Counted from the stretch's first letter, positions 7,788 through 17,208 are shown. The stretch is DNA of 64,000 bases from Rhizobium sp. 9140 (GCF_900067135.1 NZ_FJUR01000003.1:62001-126000), one strand, 5' to 3'. The notes: generated by a model not told the origin, from the letters alone. Numbers and translations: made by a program.

Positions 7788-8507
7788 TTGACAGGATCTT
7801 TCGCCGATTTTTCTGACGTCAGGGAGCGCCTTGCAAAGACGGGCGCGGTGACCGAGGCGCTCCATTTGATACAGTCGTTTTATCACGTCGATTTCATTAC
7901 CTACCATCTCGCTTCGACGGTGATTGGTGATTTTGACGCCCCGTTCGTGCGCACGACCTACCCGGATGCGTGGGTATCCACTTATCTGTTGAAGGGCTAT
8001 GTCACCATCGATCCTGTTGCGCGCGAGGGCTTTCTGCGCCAGTTGCCATTCGATTGGCGAGAACTCGAAGTCGCACCCGAGATGCTGATGTTTCTGGAAG
8101 ACGCAACACGCCATGGGATCGGCCGCTTTGGCTTCTCCATCCCTATAACGGATAAAGCCGGCCGTCGCGCCATCCTCTCTTTGAATTCGAACGCCTCCGC
8201 CGAAGACTGGGAGGATCTGGTGGATGCTCATCGGAGTGAATGGGTCGATCTCGCGTATCTCGTCCACCAGATGGCCGTGTTCGAGCTACATGGAGCGAGC
8301 GATCCGATCCCGGTCTTGAGTCCGCGGGAACGTGAGTGCCTCTACTGGAGCGCGCTCGGCAAGGATTACAAGGATATCGCGCTTATTCTCGGCCTATCCC
8401 ATCACACGACCCGCAGCTACATCAAGTCGGCGAGGACGAAACTTGGTTGCGCCACGATCTCGGCGGCGGCCACTCTTGCCCTGAAGCTGCGCGTGATCAC
8501 GATATGA
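7788..8507 (+). CDS. cinR: CinR-like LuxR-family regulator
   Basis: About 239 residues from a TTG at 7788; the frame is open back to 7701 and the start is uncertain. The sequence follows rhizobial CinR closely: FITYHLAS, FVRTTYPDAWVS, LKGYVTIDPV, QLPFDWREL, then a C-terminal HTH LSPRERECLYWSALGKDYKD with GLSHHTTRSYIKSARTKLGC. It is a quorum-sensing regulator expected to act with the adjacent traI product. Just upstream, a different frame reads GTG-LETYIDRIF and then stops, so a one-base frameshift near 7800 is possible. Confidence 0.85.
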   Translation: MTGSFADFSDVRERLAKTGAVTEALHLIQSFYHVDFITYHLASTVIGDFDAPFVRTTYPDAWVSTYLLKGYVTIDPVAREGFLRQLPFDWRELEVAPEMLMFLEDATRHGIGRFGFSIPITDKAGRRAILSLNSNASAEDWEDLVDAHRSEWVDLAYLVHQMAVFELHGASDPIPVLSPRERECLYWSALGKDYKDIALILGLSHHTTRSYIKSARTKLGCATISAAATLALKLRVITI

Positions 8508-8535
8508 GCCGACCGCCAGCCAGACTTTGACAATA

Positions 8536-8563
8536 CCCGCATATGGGCTTGAGCATATGCGGG
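8536..8563. promoter_or_regulatory. Inverted repeat upstream of traI (candidate LuxR-type box)
   Basis: Perfect 10-base arms CCCGCATATG (8536-8545) and CATATGCGGG (8554-8563) are separated by 8 bases. It lies 29 bases after the cinR-type stop and 61 bases before the traI start. No T-tract follows, which argues against an intrinsic terminator. The placement fits an operator controlling traI, but the sequence differs from the trbB palindrome. Confidence 0.45.
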
Positions 8564-8624
8564 AATATCTGGCTTCCCCGGGAGGCGGCATCTTCCAGCC
8601 ATCATCAACAGCTGGAGATAAACT

Positions 8625-9287
8625 TTGTTCATTCTGGTTCAGGCGCATCAGTACACCCGTTATAAGTCTCTCATGGATCAGGCATTTCGCCTGCGCAAAC
8701 GTGTGTTTCACGATCAACTCGGTTGGGCCGTGACAATCGACGGTGATTGCGAGCGCGACGAGTACGATGTTCTGCGGCCAGCTTACCTGATGTGGTGCAA
8801 TGATCGCGCGGATCGCCTTTATGGAACGCTGCGGCTGATGCCAACCACCGGCCCAACGCTTCTCTACGACGTCTTCTATAACACGTTTGCGGGTGCAAAC
8901 CTGATTGCACCTGGAATCTACGAAGGGACGCGAATGTGCCTCGATGAGGAAATACTCTCCGAGGACTTTCCGAACCTGGAAACGGGCAAGGCTTTCGGCA
9001 TGCTGTTGCTGGCGTTGTGCGAATGCGGATTGTCTCACGGTATCGAGACGCTTGTCTCGAACTACGAGCCGCACCTGGCGCGCGTCTATCGTCGGGCGGG
9101 GCTCACCGTTGAAGAGGTTGGCCGTGCGGACGGCTATGGTCGCTCTCCGGTTTGCTGCGGTATCTTCGAAGTTTCAGAGGAAGTTCGCATGCGCATGCAG
9201 CAGACGCTTGGTGTCGCGGCTCCCCTTTATGCAGGATATCGGCCGCGCAAAATTGCGGACAGCGAGACCGTGCGCATATCGGCCTGA
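8625..9287 (+). CDS. traI: TraI acyl-homoserine-lactone synthase (LuxI family)
   Basis: 220 residues from a TTG start with GGAG 7 bases upstream; no earlier ATG or GTG fits. LuxI landmarks are in order: FRLRKRVFHDQLGW, ERDEYDVLRP, YGTLRLMPT and YEGTRMCLDEE, covering the conserved Arg, Phe, Trp, Asp, Glu residues that bind S-adenosylmethionine and acyl-ACP. Its product should be the signal for TraR and/or the CinR-like regulator. In Ti plasmids traI heads the trb operon; here it is separate and converges on trbI, with 40 bases between stops. Confidence 0.93.
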   Translation: MFILVQAHQYTRYKSLMDQAFRLRKRVFHDQLGWAVTIDGDCERDEYDVLRPAYLMWCNDRADRLYGTLRLMPTTGPTLLYDVFYNTFAGANLIAPGIYEGTRMCLDEEILSEDFPNLETGKAFGMLLLALCECGLSHGIETLVSNYEPHLARVYRRAGLTVEEVGRADGYGRSPVCCGIFEVSEEVRMRMQQTLGVAAPLYAGYRPRKIADSETVRISA

Positions 9288-9327
9288 CCCAGGAATTGGC
9301 CAAAGGGCGGTTGCGGCAACGTGTGCC

Positions 9328-10623
9328 TCAACCGCCATAATTTCCGGGAAATACAATATCCTGGTCGACAAGAACGTTGAACTTGTAGCCCGGTCGGATC
9401 TGGATGGTGGGCTGAACATTCAGGTTCTTGGAAATCGTCTGCTCCGCGACGCGGCCGAAGGTCTCCGCAAAGTTCCTGCGTGCCGCGTCAGAGGCTGTAT
9501 CCTGTGTGGCGAGGGTGGAACTCTCGGGAACTGCCATATCGATGCCAGTACCAATCAGTGCAACAAGCGCCGCCGAACCGAAGGTGCGGAAATAATGATT
9601 ATTGACCTTGTCGGAAAACCCGCCATAGCCCTGCGAGTCCGTTCCAGCCATGCCGCCGATCTGCAAAGTCGAGCCATTCGGGAAGATGACATCCGTCCAG
9701 ACAACCAGGACGCGGCTTTGGCCAAACGAGACCTTGCTGTCATAGCGTCCGAGTAATTTGGTACCCTGCGGAATGAGAAGAAAATGTCCTGTGGCGCTGT
9801 CGTAGATGTGCTGGCTCACCTGCGCTGTAATCCGGCCCGGCAAATCGGAGATGATGCCGGTAATCATGGTCGCGGGGATGACGGAGCCGCGCTTCAGTTC
9901 ATAGCGTGACTGTTGGGGTACAACCTGGTTCGGCAGGTAGCCGAGATCCTTGATGTCGGCGTTGAAGAAATCTTCCTTCGAAGTCTGTCCGTTCGGATCG
10001 GCATTCTGACCCATCAAACCCGATTTCATGGCCGCCGCATAGAGATCGGAGGCACCGTTATTGGTGGTTGGCTGCCGGTCTGTTGTCCTGGTGTCGCTGG
10101 GCACATTTCCCAGCTCCGAGATTTTGACCTTCAGCGGCGAGTCAAAGGCAGTGGCACGCGCCTGAAGGCTGGCCATCCGCTGTCGCTGCTGTTCACGCAG
10201 GACTTGTTCGCGCTGCTCGCGGCGAAGTCGGGCCAACCATTCTTCTTCCGACTCCATTTGCGGTCGGCGCTCTTCCCGTGCTTGCTGCTTTATCTGCTCT
10301 TCTTCAATCGGCTTGGCTTCCACCTTTGTCCGGGTTGTGGGCGTGGGTTGGAATACGGACTGCTCTTCGCGATCCCCGATGATGCCGTCTTTCACCCCGC
10401 GCTTGATCTGATCAGCGAAGGTCGAGGCCGGGACGTTCGAGCCTGCTTCATCCGGAATTCTGTCGCCGAACCGCAGTCCCCTGGATGAGATGCCGTAGAC
10501 AAGGACACAGGCGACGACGACTGTGATACCGATGCCAAAGAACACCGGCAGGCGATTGAGCCGTTTCATGCCCTTTTCCTGCGAGGTGATGCTCGGATTG
10601 CCGAGCTGGAGCGACTGGACCAT
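9328..10623 (-). CDS. trbI: TrbI, VirB10-like core-complex protein
   Basis: 431 residues. A short cytoplasmic N-terminus is followed by one membrane helix (LPVFFGIGITVVVACVLVYG, about residues 25-45). A long charged, Glu/Arg/Gln-rich linker (residues ~110-170) leads to the VirB10 beta-barrel domain with VIPATMITGIISDLPGRI and LLIPQGTKLLGRYD. It spans the envelope and links the inner-membrane ATPases to the outer-membrane channel. It is the last gene of the trb operon. Confidence 0.95.
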   Translation of the reverse strand: MVQSLQLGNPSITSQEKGMKRLNRLPVFFGIGITVVVACVLVYGISSRGLRFGDRIPDEAGSNVPASTFADQIKRGVKDGIIGDREEQSVFQPTPTTRTKVEAKPIEEEQIKQQAREERRPQMESEEEWLARLRREQREQVLREQQRQRMASLQARATAFDSPLKVKISELGNVPSDTRTTDRQPTTNNGASDLYAAAMKSGLMGQNADPNGQTSKEDFFNADIKDLGYLPNQVVPQQSRYELKRGSVIPATMITGIISDLPGRITAQVSQHIYDSATGHFLLIPQGTKLLGRYDSKVSFGQSRVLVVWTDVIFPNGSTLQIGGMAGTDSQGYGGFSDKVNNHYFRTFGSAALVALIGTGIDMAVPESSTLATQDTASDAARRNFAETFGRVAEQTISKNLNVQPTIQIRPGYKFNVLVDQDIVFPGNYGG

Positions 10624-10635
10624 ATCTGCCTCTCC

Positions 10636-11079
10636 TCAGTTTCGCTTCATTAATGAGAGCGGGCTCGCCGGCGTGGCGCCGCCTGATGACACGGAATAGG
10701 CCCGCCCAAGCTCGAGTGTCTGGCTGGAAAGTCTCGCCAGCACCTGTCCGTCAACGTCGATCAACGAATATGCCAGCTCGATCGGTTTGGCGGTGTCTTT
10801 CAAGGAGCGCGCGTTGTCATCCGTCACGACAGTGAACCCCCACCCCTTCAACGCGGCCTTGAGCGCGGTCGCGAAATCCGATGTGTCGTTGTGAAGCCTG
10901 ATCGGCGTGGCGGTTGACCCTGCCTGCTCGGCATAACGTCCAGCTATGTCGCCGGCGATCGCGCTTGCGGCGGGGCCTGTTACCGTCGAAGGCGCGGCGC
11001 TCGTCGTGAGCGCGTCAGTTCCGGTCTGGCAACCAGAGAGAAGAACGGCAGCGACAAAAGGAAAAAGGCAAAGGCGCAT
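10636..11079 (-). CDS. trbH: TrbH lipoprotein
   Basis: 147 residues. It begins MRLCLFPFVAAVLLSGCQTG, a signal peptide with a clear lipobox (LSGC, cleavage before Cys17). The remainder is a small periplasmic domain. Position between trbG and trbI and the size match TrbH of Ti and RP4 systems, functionally comparable to VirB7-class lipoproteins. Its stop is 12 bases from the trbI start. Confidence 0.9.
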   Translation of the reverse strand: MRLCLFPFVAAVLLSGCQTGTDALTTSAAPSTVTGPAASAIAGDIAGRYAEQAGSTATPIRLHNDTSDFATALKAALKGWGFTVVTDDNARSLKDTAKPIELAYSLIDVDGQVLARLSSQTLELGRAYSVSSGGATPASPLSLMKRN

Positions 11080-11082
11080 CGA

Positions 11083-11913
11083 TCAGCCTCCCCGCCGGAT
11101 AGTGATTTTCTGCTGACGCCAGCCGACGCCCGAAACGAGGACAGCCTTGTCGATGTTGTAATCGACAATCATCATGTCGTTCTTCATCCGGTAGTTTACG
11201 ATCCGGTTTTGCCCGCCAGAGACCACGAAGAGGACCGGCGCATCCTGACCGGAGAGTGTTCGCGGAAATTGTATGTAGGTTTTCTGTCCATCTGAATAGA
11301 CGCGCTTCGGCTTCCAGGGCGCGCTGCCACTCAGTGAATAGGCGAAGGCAAGTTGCTCGGGCGGCACGCCGCCGTCGGAATTGGTCATCGTCTGAATACG
11401 AGCATTGATGTCGGACAATCTCGTCGCGGCCTCTTCCGGATACTCGAAGCCGACGCGGGCCATGTACTGGTTCGGGTGCGATTTGAGCTGGATATGATAG
11501 GTGCGTCTTGAGGTCGTCACCACCATCGACGTCACCAGACCCGCCTCAGACGGTTTGACGATCAGGTGAATTGCCTGGCCCCCTGCAGCACCGGATGTGG
11601 CCGGCTCGATCTTCCAGCGTACCGTGTCCCCGACAAGCACGTCGCGCACAATCTCCCCACCCTGAAGCTCGATGTCGCAGACCTGTAAAGGTGAGCAGAC
11701 GACAGAAGGCTGCGTCTCACCGAACAGGAAGATGACTTTTCCGTCGGCTCCCGTCGTCACCAAGCCTCGCTGCCCGCGCCACTTGTTGGATAGCGTGGTT
11801 CCCTTAGCCTCATTCGTCGTCAGGTTCTGGGTAAAGCCCGTTGTCGTCGCCGTGATCAAAAGCGCAAGTGCGGTCATGCAGCAAATCGCTGCCCGATCTA
11901 ACCTTGTATTCAT
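11083..11913 (-). CDS. trbG: TrbG, VirB9-like outer-membrane channel protein
   Basis: 276 residues. An N-terminal signal peptide ([20 protein letters not shown]...) precedes a VirB9/CagX-type body: [39 protein letters not shown] and the C-terminal [14 protein letters not shown]. It forms the outer-membrane core complex with TrbI and TrbH. It is 3 bases from trbH. Confidence 0.94.
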   Translation of the reverse strand: MNTRLDRAAICCMTALALLITATTTGFTQNLTTNEAKGTTLSNKWRGQRGLVTTGADGKVIFLFGETQPSVVCSPLQVCDIELQGGEIVRDVLVGDTVRWKIEPATSGAAGGQAIHLIVKPSEAGLVTSMVVTTSRRTYHIQLKSHPNQYMARVGFEYPEEAATRLSDINARIQTMTNSDGGVPPEQLAFAYSLSGSAPWKPKRVYSDGQKTYIQFPRTLSGQDAPVLFVVSGGQNRIVNYRMKNDMMIVDYNIDKAVLVSGVGWRQQKITIRRGG

Positions 11914-11928
11914 TGAAGTCCCCTGCCC

Positions 11929-12591
11929 TTACAGTTGCGCGGTCCAGTCGAAGTCCTTGACATAGAGGCCGATCGGATTGAGCCGGATCGTTGCCTCGTC
12001 CAGGGGCGCGGTGATCGCCACCGTGGCTATGCCGCGAAATCGGCGTGTCGCGATTTCCTTGCCCTTGCGGTCCCGTTCGTACTCAGTCCAGTCGATTTGA
12101 TAGGTCTGGTTCGACAGCGCGACGATGTTGTTCACCTCGATGGCGACGGTCGCATTCACGGCCTTTTCGAATGGCGAGTTGCCGCGGAACCAGGCATTGA
12201 TCTTCTGGGTTGACGGATCGCTCGTCCTGAGAAGCGCATAGGTCCTGTCGATGTATTGCTTCTGGACGACAGCGTCGGGCGTAATGGAGCGGAAACTGGT
12301 GATAAATCCGCCGAGCGTGGCCCGGATGACTCGGGCGTCGGCATATTCGATCTGCTGCGGAAATCCTGCCGATACGGTGTTTCCGAGCTTGTCGACCTCG
12401 ACGATGTAGGGAACGAGCTTCACTTGCGTGCTCAGATATAATGAATAACCAAAACCGATCACCGCCATGCCGAGGCTCAAGATACCGACCATCCGCCATG
12501 CCGAGGCCGCCCTCACGTAAGAGCCGTATCGTTCCGACCATTCCTGCCTCGCGGCAATGTACGGGTTCTCCGGGGCGCGTTGCGCTGCCAT
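11929..12591 (-). CDS. trbF: TrbF, VirB8-like inner-membrane protein
   Basis: 220 residues. A cytoplasmic N-terminus ([19 protein letters not shown]) is followed by one membrane helix (about residues 33-53), then a VirB8-type periplasmic domain with [19 protein letters not shown] and [16 protein letters not shown] blocks, and [13 protein letters not shown] near residue 170. It contacts core and inner-membrane components of the type IV secretion system. Confidence 0.94.
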   Translation of the reverse strand: MAAQRAPENPYIAARQEWSERYGSYVRAASAWRMVGILSLGMAVIGFGYSLYLSTQVKLVPYIVEVDKLGNTVSAGFPQQIEYADARVIRATLGGFITSFRSITPDAVVQKQYIDRTYALLRTSDPSTQKINAWFRGNSPFEKAVNATVAIEVNNIVALSNQTYQIDWTEYERDRKGKEIATRRFRGIATVAITAPLDEATIRLNPIGLYVKDFDWTAQL

Positions 12592-12612
12592 AATGTTTTC
12601 CCTGTCTTGAAT

Positions 12613-13794
12613 TTACGGTTTGTCTTGTCGTTCCGGCGGTTGAGCGGTTGAGGCTCCTTTGCCACGAGCCTGGTCGAGCTTCGCGTTCGCCAGGCCAAGG
12701 ATGGAGCCGGCATAGGCACCGGGCGACCCAATCGCCTTCTCCTTGGCTGCGGATCCTGCGGCCTGCCCGGCCGAGCCAAGGCCTGCACCCACTCCGCGAA
12801 TAGCCGCTCCTCCAAAGGATGATCCGGCGGCCCGCGCCGCTTGACCTGCTGCAAATCCTGCTCCGGCCGCACCTGCGGCCAGGAAGGCTCCGCCAGTCGC
12901 GAAAGACGCCGCCTGCCCACCGTGCTGAATGGCTTCCATCCCGCCGGAAACAGACGCCCCCTGAACGACGCCCTGCATGATGTTTGGAACATACATCGCG
13001 ATGATAAACACAACGACCGAGATGCCGGCGATCGCAAGTGTCGTGATGAACTGGTCGGTCTCGGCGGTTGGGGCCTGAGCAAGTCCCAAGAGGACACCGG
13101 AGCCGATTTTAGCGATCATGACCAACGCCATGAGCTTCATGCCAACGCCGAAAGCATAAACGAGATATCGGACAGCAAAGTCCTTGGTGAACGAGGATCC
13201 ACCGAGGCCGAGCATAATCATTCCCGCGAGTAGGCCGACATACATCTCGACCATCACAGCCACGAAAATCGCTGCCACCAGCGAGAAGCAGATCACAACA
13301 ATACCCATGGCGAGAACGGCTGCGATCGCAAGAGCATTATCCTCGAAGACACCGAACTTGGCCTGTTCCGACATCTGCGAAGCGACACGGATACCCGCAT
13401 CGAACACCTCCGCGGGCGAAGCTGACCCACTACCGGCCCCGATCTGATAGAGACTATCGACAACAGCTTTGGCAAACGTTGGTCCCTGGGTCAAAACAAA
13501 GGCAAAAAAACCGATGAACATGATCCTCCGCACAAGCTCTGCGAACCAGCTGTCGAGGGATGCCGACTGAATGGCGAGCCACACTGCGGCAATCCCCACC
13601 TCTATTCCGGCGAGGATCCAGAACAGAGACCTTGCCGCATCCATGATGGTTGTTTCCCAGCCCTTGGCAGCGGAAGAAACCTGATTTTCAAGCTCCGTGA
13701 GGACTTGGCCCTGCTGTGCAAACGCTGGGCCGGCCAGCATAAGGCAGGCAAGGCCGGTTGCAAAAAGCATCAACTCGATCCGTGCCCTCACCAT
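12613..13794 (-). CDS. trbL: TrbL, VirB6-like polytopic membrane protein
   Basis: 393 residues from the ATG at 13794 (MVRARIELMLFATG). It has a signal-like first helix, then five or more hydrophobic segments between residues ~45 and 250, and a Gly/Ala-rich tail with repeated GAAG/AAG motifs ending in a polar stretch. This is the TrbL/VirB6 layout. The start overlaps the end of trbK by 7 bases; the longer open frame to 14007 runs through trbK and trbJ and is not used. Confidence 0.93.
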   Translation of the reverse strand: MVRARIELMLFATGLACLMLAGPAFAQQGQVLTELENQVSSAAKGWETTIMDAARSLFWILAGIEVGIAAVWLAIQSASLDSWFAELVRRIMFIGFFAFVLTQGPTFAKAVVDSLYQIGAGSGSASPAEVFDAGIRVASQMSEQAKFGVFEDNALAIAAVLAMGIVVICFSLVAAIFVAVMVEMYVGLLAGMIMLGLGGSSFTKDFAVRYLVYAFGVGMKLMALVMIAKIGSGVLLGLAQAPTAETDQFITTLAIAGISVVVFIIAMYVPNIMQGVVQGASVSGGMEAIQHGGQAASFATGGAFLAAGAAGAGFAAGQAARAAGSSFGGAAIRGVGAGLGSAGQAAGSAAKEKAIGSPGAYAGSILGLANAKLDQARGKGASTAQPPERQDKP

Positions 13795-13970
13795 CTTGGA
13801 CGCATTTCCTGGCCCTTTTCGATCGGGGGCAGGTCCTTTTTCACACCGAAAAATTTCTCGCTCTTTTTGGATGAGGATCTCTCGTCGGACTTCATGATGA
13901 ATACCGTTGCTGCTGACACTGATGCCGCCGCGACCAAAAGCGCGATAGCAATGACGATCGCGCGGCTCAC
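13788..13970 (-). CDS. trbK: TrbK (entry-exclusion-type small membrane protein)
   Basis: 60 residues from a GTG that overlaps the trbJ stop (GTGA). One hydrophobic segment (AIVIAIALLVAAASVSAATVFI) precedes a basic polar region with SKKSEKFFGVKK. Unlike RP4 TrbK it lacks a lipobox cysteine. It ends GQEMRPRW, almost the same last residues as TrbJ (GQKMEPRW). Position between trbJ and trbL is that of trbK in Ti plasmids. Confidence 0.85.
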   Translation of the reverse strand: MSRAIVIAIALLVAAASVSAATVFIMKSDERSSSKKSEKFFGVKKDLPPIEKGQEMRPRW

Positions 13971-14770
13971 CAGCGGGGCTCCATCTTCTGACCGTCGGGG
14001 ACGGCACTGGTGTCGGCGTTGAAGAACTTTTCCCGCCGAGCTTGTGCCAGATCCTTGTCGGTCTGCTCGCTTTGCAGCCACGTCCCCATCATCGTCATTT
14101 GCTGGGAGACGAGACCACGCAGCTTTTGCATTTGCCCAACCTGTTGCGCCGCAATTTCGTGGCCGACCTGCAGAGCTTTCATTTGGCCATCGGCCGTTTC
14201 CGACATGTTTCGGAGGGAGCGCATCGTATCCTCCTCGCTGTCGAACTGGTCAGCCGTCAGGCTTGCAGCCTTGAGCGTGCTGGCGATGGTGTCGCGGTTG
14301 GTATCTGACCAACGGGCATAGTTCGAGGATAGGTCCGTCCCGTTGGCGGCGGCAGTCTGAAGATCAGCATAGGATTGAAAGCGCTGTTTCAGCACATCAT
14401 CTGCGCTCCCCATCGAGAAAGAGATGCTCTGTCCCTGATCGATGATATCCCGCAGCCGGTTGAGGTCGTTTTCGACTTGGCCCCAGATGTGATCGGGCAG
14501 CTGCGCCGTGTTTTGCAGCATGTTTTCGTAGATGTTCAGCTGGTTCTGGATCTGCTCGGCCAACTGGCTGATCTGTGTCAGCTGATTGTCGACTTGCAGG
14601 CCGGAGCTTTTAAGGAGGTCGACGAGCTGTGCATTGTTGGCAAGCTGTGTCCACTCGGTTGCGGCGCCCGTCGCTGAGCCGGCAAATGCTGGTGCCGAAG
14701 CGCAGACTGCAAAAGCTGCCACGACAGCGGTCGCGGATTTTCTTTTGAGCGATAGGATATGGTCAAGCAT
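13967..14770 (-). CDS. trbJ: TrbJ, VirB5-like pilus-associated protein
   Basis: 267 residues from the ATG at 14770, which overlaps the trbE end by 8 bases. A signal peptide ending ...SAPAFA (about residue 30) precedes a long helical body with LTQISQLAEQIQNQLNIYENM, typical of TrbJ/VirB5. The C-terminus ends in GQKMEPRW. It is probably a minor pilus-tip or adhesion component. Confidence 0.93.
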   Translation of the reverse strand: MLDHILSLKRKSATAVVAAFAVCASAPAFAGSATGAATEWTQLANNAQLVDLLKSSGLQVDNQLTQISQLAEQIQNQLNIYENMLQNTAQLPDHIWGQVENDLNRLRDIIDQGQSISFSMGSADDVLKQRFQSYADLQTAAANGTDLSSNYARWSDTNRDTIASTLKAASLTADQFDSEEDTMRSLRNMSETADGQMKALQVGHEIAAQQVGQMQKLRGLVSQQMTMMGTWLQSEQTDKDLAQARREKFFNADTSAVPDGQKMEPRW

Positions 14771-17201
14771 AGCGATTGATCCCTCTTTCATTGAGCCATT
14801 GGGTTGGCCAGTCTTTGCCGAAGGTTGAGAGAAGTTCCCGGATCCGAGCGAGGTCGGCTTTGCCGGAAGCACCGACGAAGGAGAGGGTGAGCGGCCCCAG
14901 CGCCATATCGAAAAGGCGGCGTCCGTCCGGCGACGTCACGTAATATTCACGCTTTGGAATGGCGGTTGCGACGATTTCAATCTGGCGAGGATTGAAGCCG
15001 ATACGCTCATAAAATTCTCGTGTCCCGGATTCCCGAGCCGCACCGTTCGGGAGGCAGATCTTGGTTGGGCAAGACTCCTTCAGGACATCGATGATGCCCG
15101 AACGTTCTGCGTCCGAAATTGACTGGGTGGCGAGAACGACAGCGCAGTTTGCCTTTCGTAACACCTTCAGCCACTCGCGGATCTTGTCGCGGAACACCGG
15201 GTGGCCGAGCATCAGCCAAGCCTCATCGAGAATGATGAGGCTTGGTGTCCCCGTGAGCCGTTTTTCGATCCGGCGAAACAGATAGGTCAGCACGGGGACG
15301 AGATTTCGCTCGCCCATATTCATCAGTTGCTCGATCTCGAAGCACTGGAACAGACCGAGGGTTAGCGAATCCCGTTCAGCGTCGAGAAGCTGGCCCATGG
15401 GGCCGTCAACAGTGTAGTGGTGCAACGCGTCCTTGATCTCCCGCATCTGCACGCCGCTCACAAAATCCGACAGCGACCGGCCTGGCGCCCCCGCCATCAA
15501 ACCGATCTGCCGAGATATGGCGTTTCGGTGGTCCGGGGTGACCGTGACACCCTGCAGGGAGACGAGTGTTTCGATCCATTCGGAAGCCCAGGCGCGGTCG
15601 GTATCGGTCGAGAGGTCGGAGAGAGGGCAAAAGGCAAGCCTAGCCCCCTCCCCTGCCTCGCCGCCGATTTCGTAATGATTGCCATCCACGGCCAGCGTAA
15701 GCGGAAGGATGGAGTTGCCTTTGTCGAAGGCGAAAACCTGCGCACCCTCATACCGGCGAAATTGCGCTGCGATGAGCGCGAGAAGCGTTGACTTGCCGGA
15801 ACCGGTTGGTCCGAAAATAAGCGTATGCCCGACATCATCCACGTGAAGGTTCAGTCGGAAGGGTGACGATCCGGAAGCCACCTGTGTCAGTGGCGGCGCG
15901 TCGGGTGGATAGAACGGGCAGGGCGCAAGCGGACTGCCCGACCAGACGGAATTGAGGGGGATCAGGTCAGCGAGGTTGCGGGTGTTTATCAGCGGTTCCC
16001 GGATGTTGCAGTACCAGTTGCCTGGCAGGCTCCCGAGGAACGCGTCCGTCGCATTCAACGTCTCGATCCGCGCGCCAAATCCTTCAGCCTGGATCAACCT
16101 TCGAACGGACTCGGCTTTATCGGCAAGCTTTTCTCTGCTCTCGTCGAATAGGATGATCACCGGCGTGTAATAGCCATAAGCGACCAGCTGCGAAGAAGCC
16201 TCGGCGATCGCGTCTTCAGTTTCCGCGACCATGGCCATTGCGTCCTGGTCAACCGATCGGCTCTGCGTCTGGAAGAGCTGGTCGAAAAAGGGCCGTACCT
16301 TCTGCTGCCATTTCTTGCGCGTGCGCTCCAACCGCTGTTTGGCTTCCTCAGCATCCAGAAAGATGAAGCGCGACGACCAGCGGTAGGTGAGCGGCAAGAG
16401 ATCGAGGCTATTCAAGATACCTGGCCAGCTCTCGGCCGGCAAACCGTCGATCGCAATCGCGCTGAGGAACCGGTTTTCTACTTTCGGGGTGAGGCCGTGC
16501 TCCAGCTCCGCGGTCGCCAGCCAATCCAAATACATCGGAATTTCAGGCAGACGGACTGGGTGGTTTTCACCGGTGATGCAGAACCGGATGAACTGGAACA
16601 GCTCATCGTAGCGGGCAATGCGGGTGCCACCGCGTTCCGGCACCTCACGCGTCCGCATACGCTCGATTGAGATGACGTTGCCGAGGTACTGCTCGATCTC
16701 TCGGGTAGAGCGCCTGAAACTGTCGAGCACTGTGTCGGCATAGGTCGCCGTCCGGCTCTCAGTGTCCGAGTAGATATAACGCGTGACGCCAGATCGCCGG
16801 CGCTCGGGAGGGCGATATGTCAGGACGAGCGCATGCCGGCTCTCGAAATGCCCGCGCTCTTGTTCGAAGTGCTTGCGCCGCTCATCATCGATCATTCGAG
16901 TGACAGCATCGGGGAAATGACTGCGTTCCGCAGAAGGATAGTCAGTCGTTGGGATGCGCACGGCCTCGACCTGGATCATCCAGCCGGAACCTAGCCGTGA
17001 AAGGATCGTATTGATCTGACGGGACAGATCGTTGCGCTCGAAATCCGTGGCGCTCTCGGAGTCAGGGCCGGCAAAATACCACCCCGCCATGAGACTTCCG
17101 TCCTTGAGAAGAATGGTCCCATTGTCGACCAGTCCGGCATAGGGCACGAGATCGGCGAACGACGGTGCAGACGGGCGAAGGGAACGCAAAGCGACCATCA
17201 T
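14763..17201 (-). CDS. trbE: TrbE, VirB4-like transfer ATPase
   Basis: 812 residues from ATGATG at 17201/17198, with AGAGG just upstream. Walker A is GPTGSGKST (about residue 440), Walker B is LIILDEAWLML, and VLATQSISDAERSG follows, all typical of the VirB4/TrbE C-terminal ATPase. The N-terminal domain (DLVPYAGLVDNGTILLKDGS) also fits. It powers pilus assembly and substrate transfer at the inner membrane. The gap to trbD is 7 bases. Confidence 0.96.
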   Translation of the reverse strand: MMVALRSLRPSAPSFADLVPYAGLVDNGTILLKDGSLMAGWYFAGPDSESATDFERNDLSRQINTILSRLGSGWMIQVEAVRIPTTDYPSAERSHFPDAVTRMIDDERRKHFEQERGHFESRHALVLTYRPPERRRSGVTRYIYSDTESRTATYADTVLDSFRRSTREIEQYLGNVISIERMRTREVPERGGTRIARYDELFQFIRFCITGENHPVRLPEIPMYLDWLATAELEHGLTPKVENRFLSAIAIDGLPAESWPGILNSLDLLPLTYRWSSRFIFLDAEEAKQRLERTRKKWQQKVRPFFDQLFQTQSRSVDQDAMAMVAETEDAIAEASSQLVAYGYYTPVIILFDESREKLADKAESVRRLIQAEGFGARIETLNATDAFLGSLPGNWYCNIREPLINTRNLADLIPLNSVWSGSPLAPCPFYPPDAPPLTQVASGSSPFRLNLHVDDVGHTLIFGPTGSGKSTLLALIAAQFRRYEGAQVFAFDKGNSILPLTLAVDGNHYEIGGEAGEGARLAFCPLSDLSTDTDRAWASEWIETLVSLQGVTVTPDHRNAISRQIGLMAGAPGRSLSDFVSGVQMREIKDALHHYTVDGPMGQLLDAERDSLTLGLFQCFEIEQLMNMGERNLVPVLTYLFRRIEKRLTGTPSLIILDEAWLMLGHPVFRDKIREWLKVLRKANCAVVLATQSISDAERSGIIDVLKESCPTKICLPNGAARESGTREFYERIGFNPRQIEIVATAIPKREYYVTSPDGRRLFDMALGPLTLSFVGASGKADLARIRELLSTFGKDWPTQWLNERGINRYA

Positions 17202-17208
17202 TGCACCT

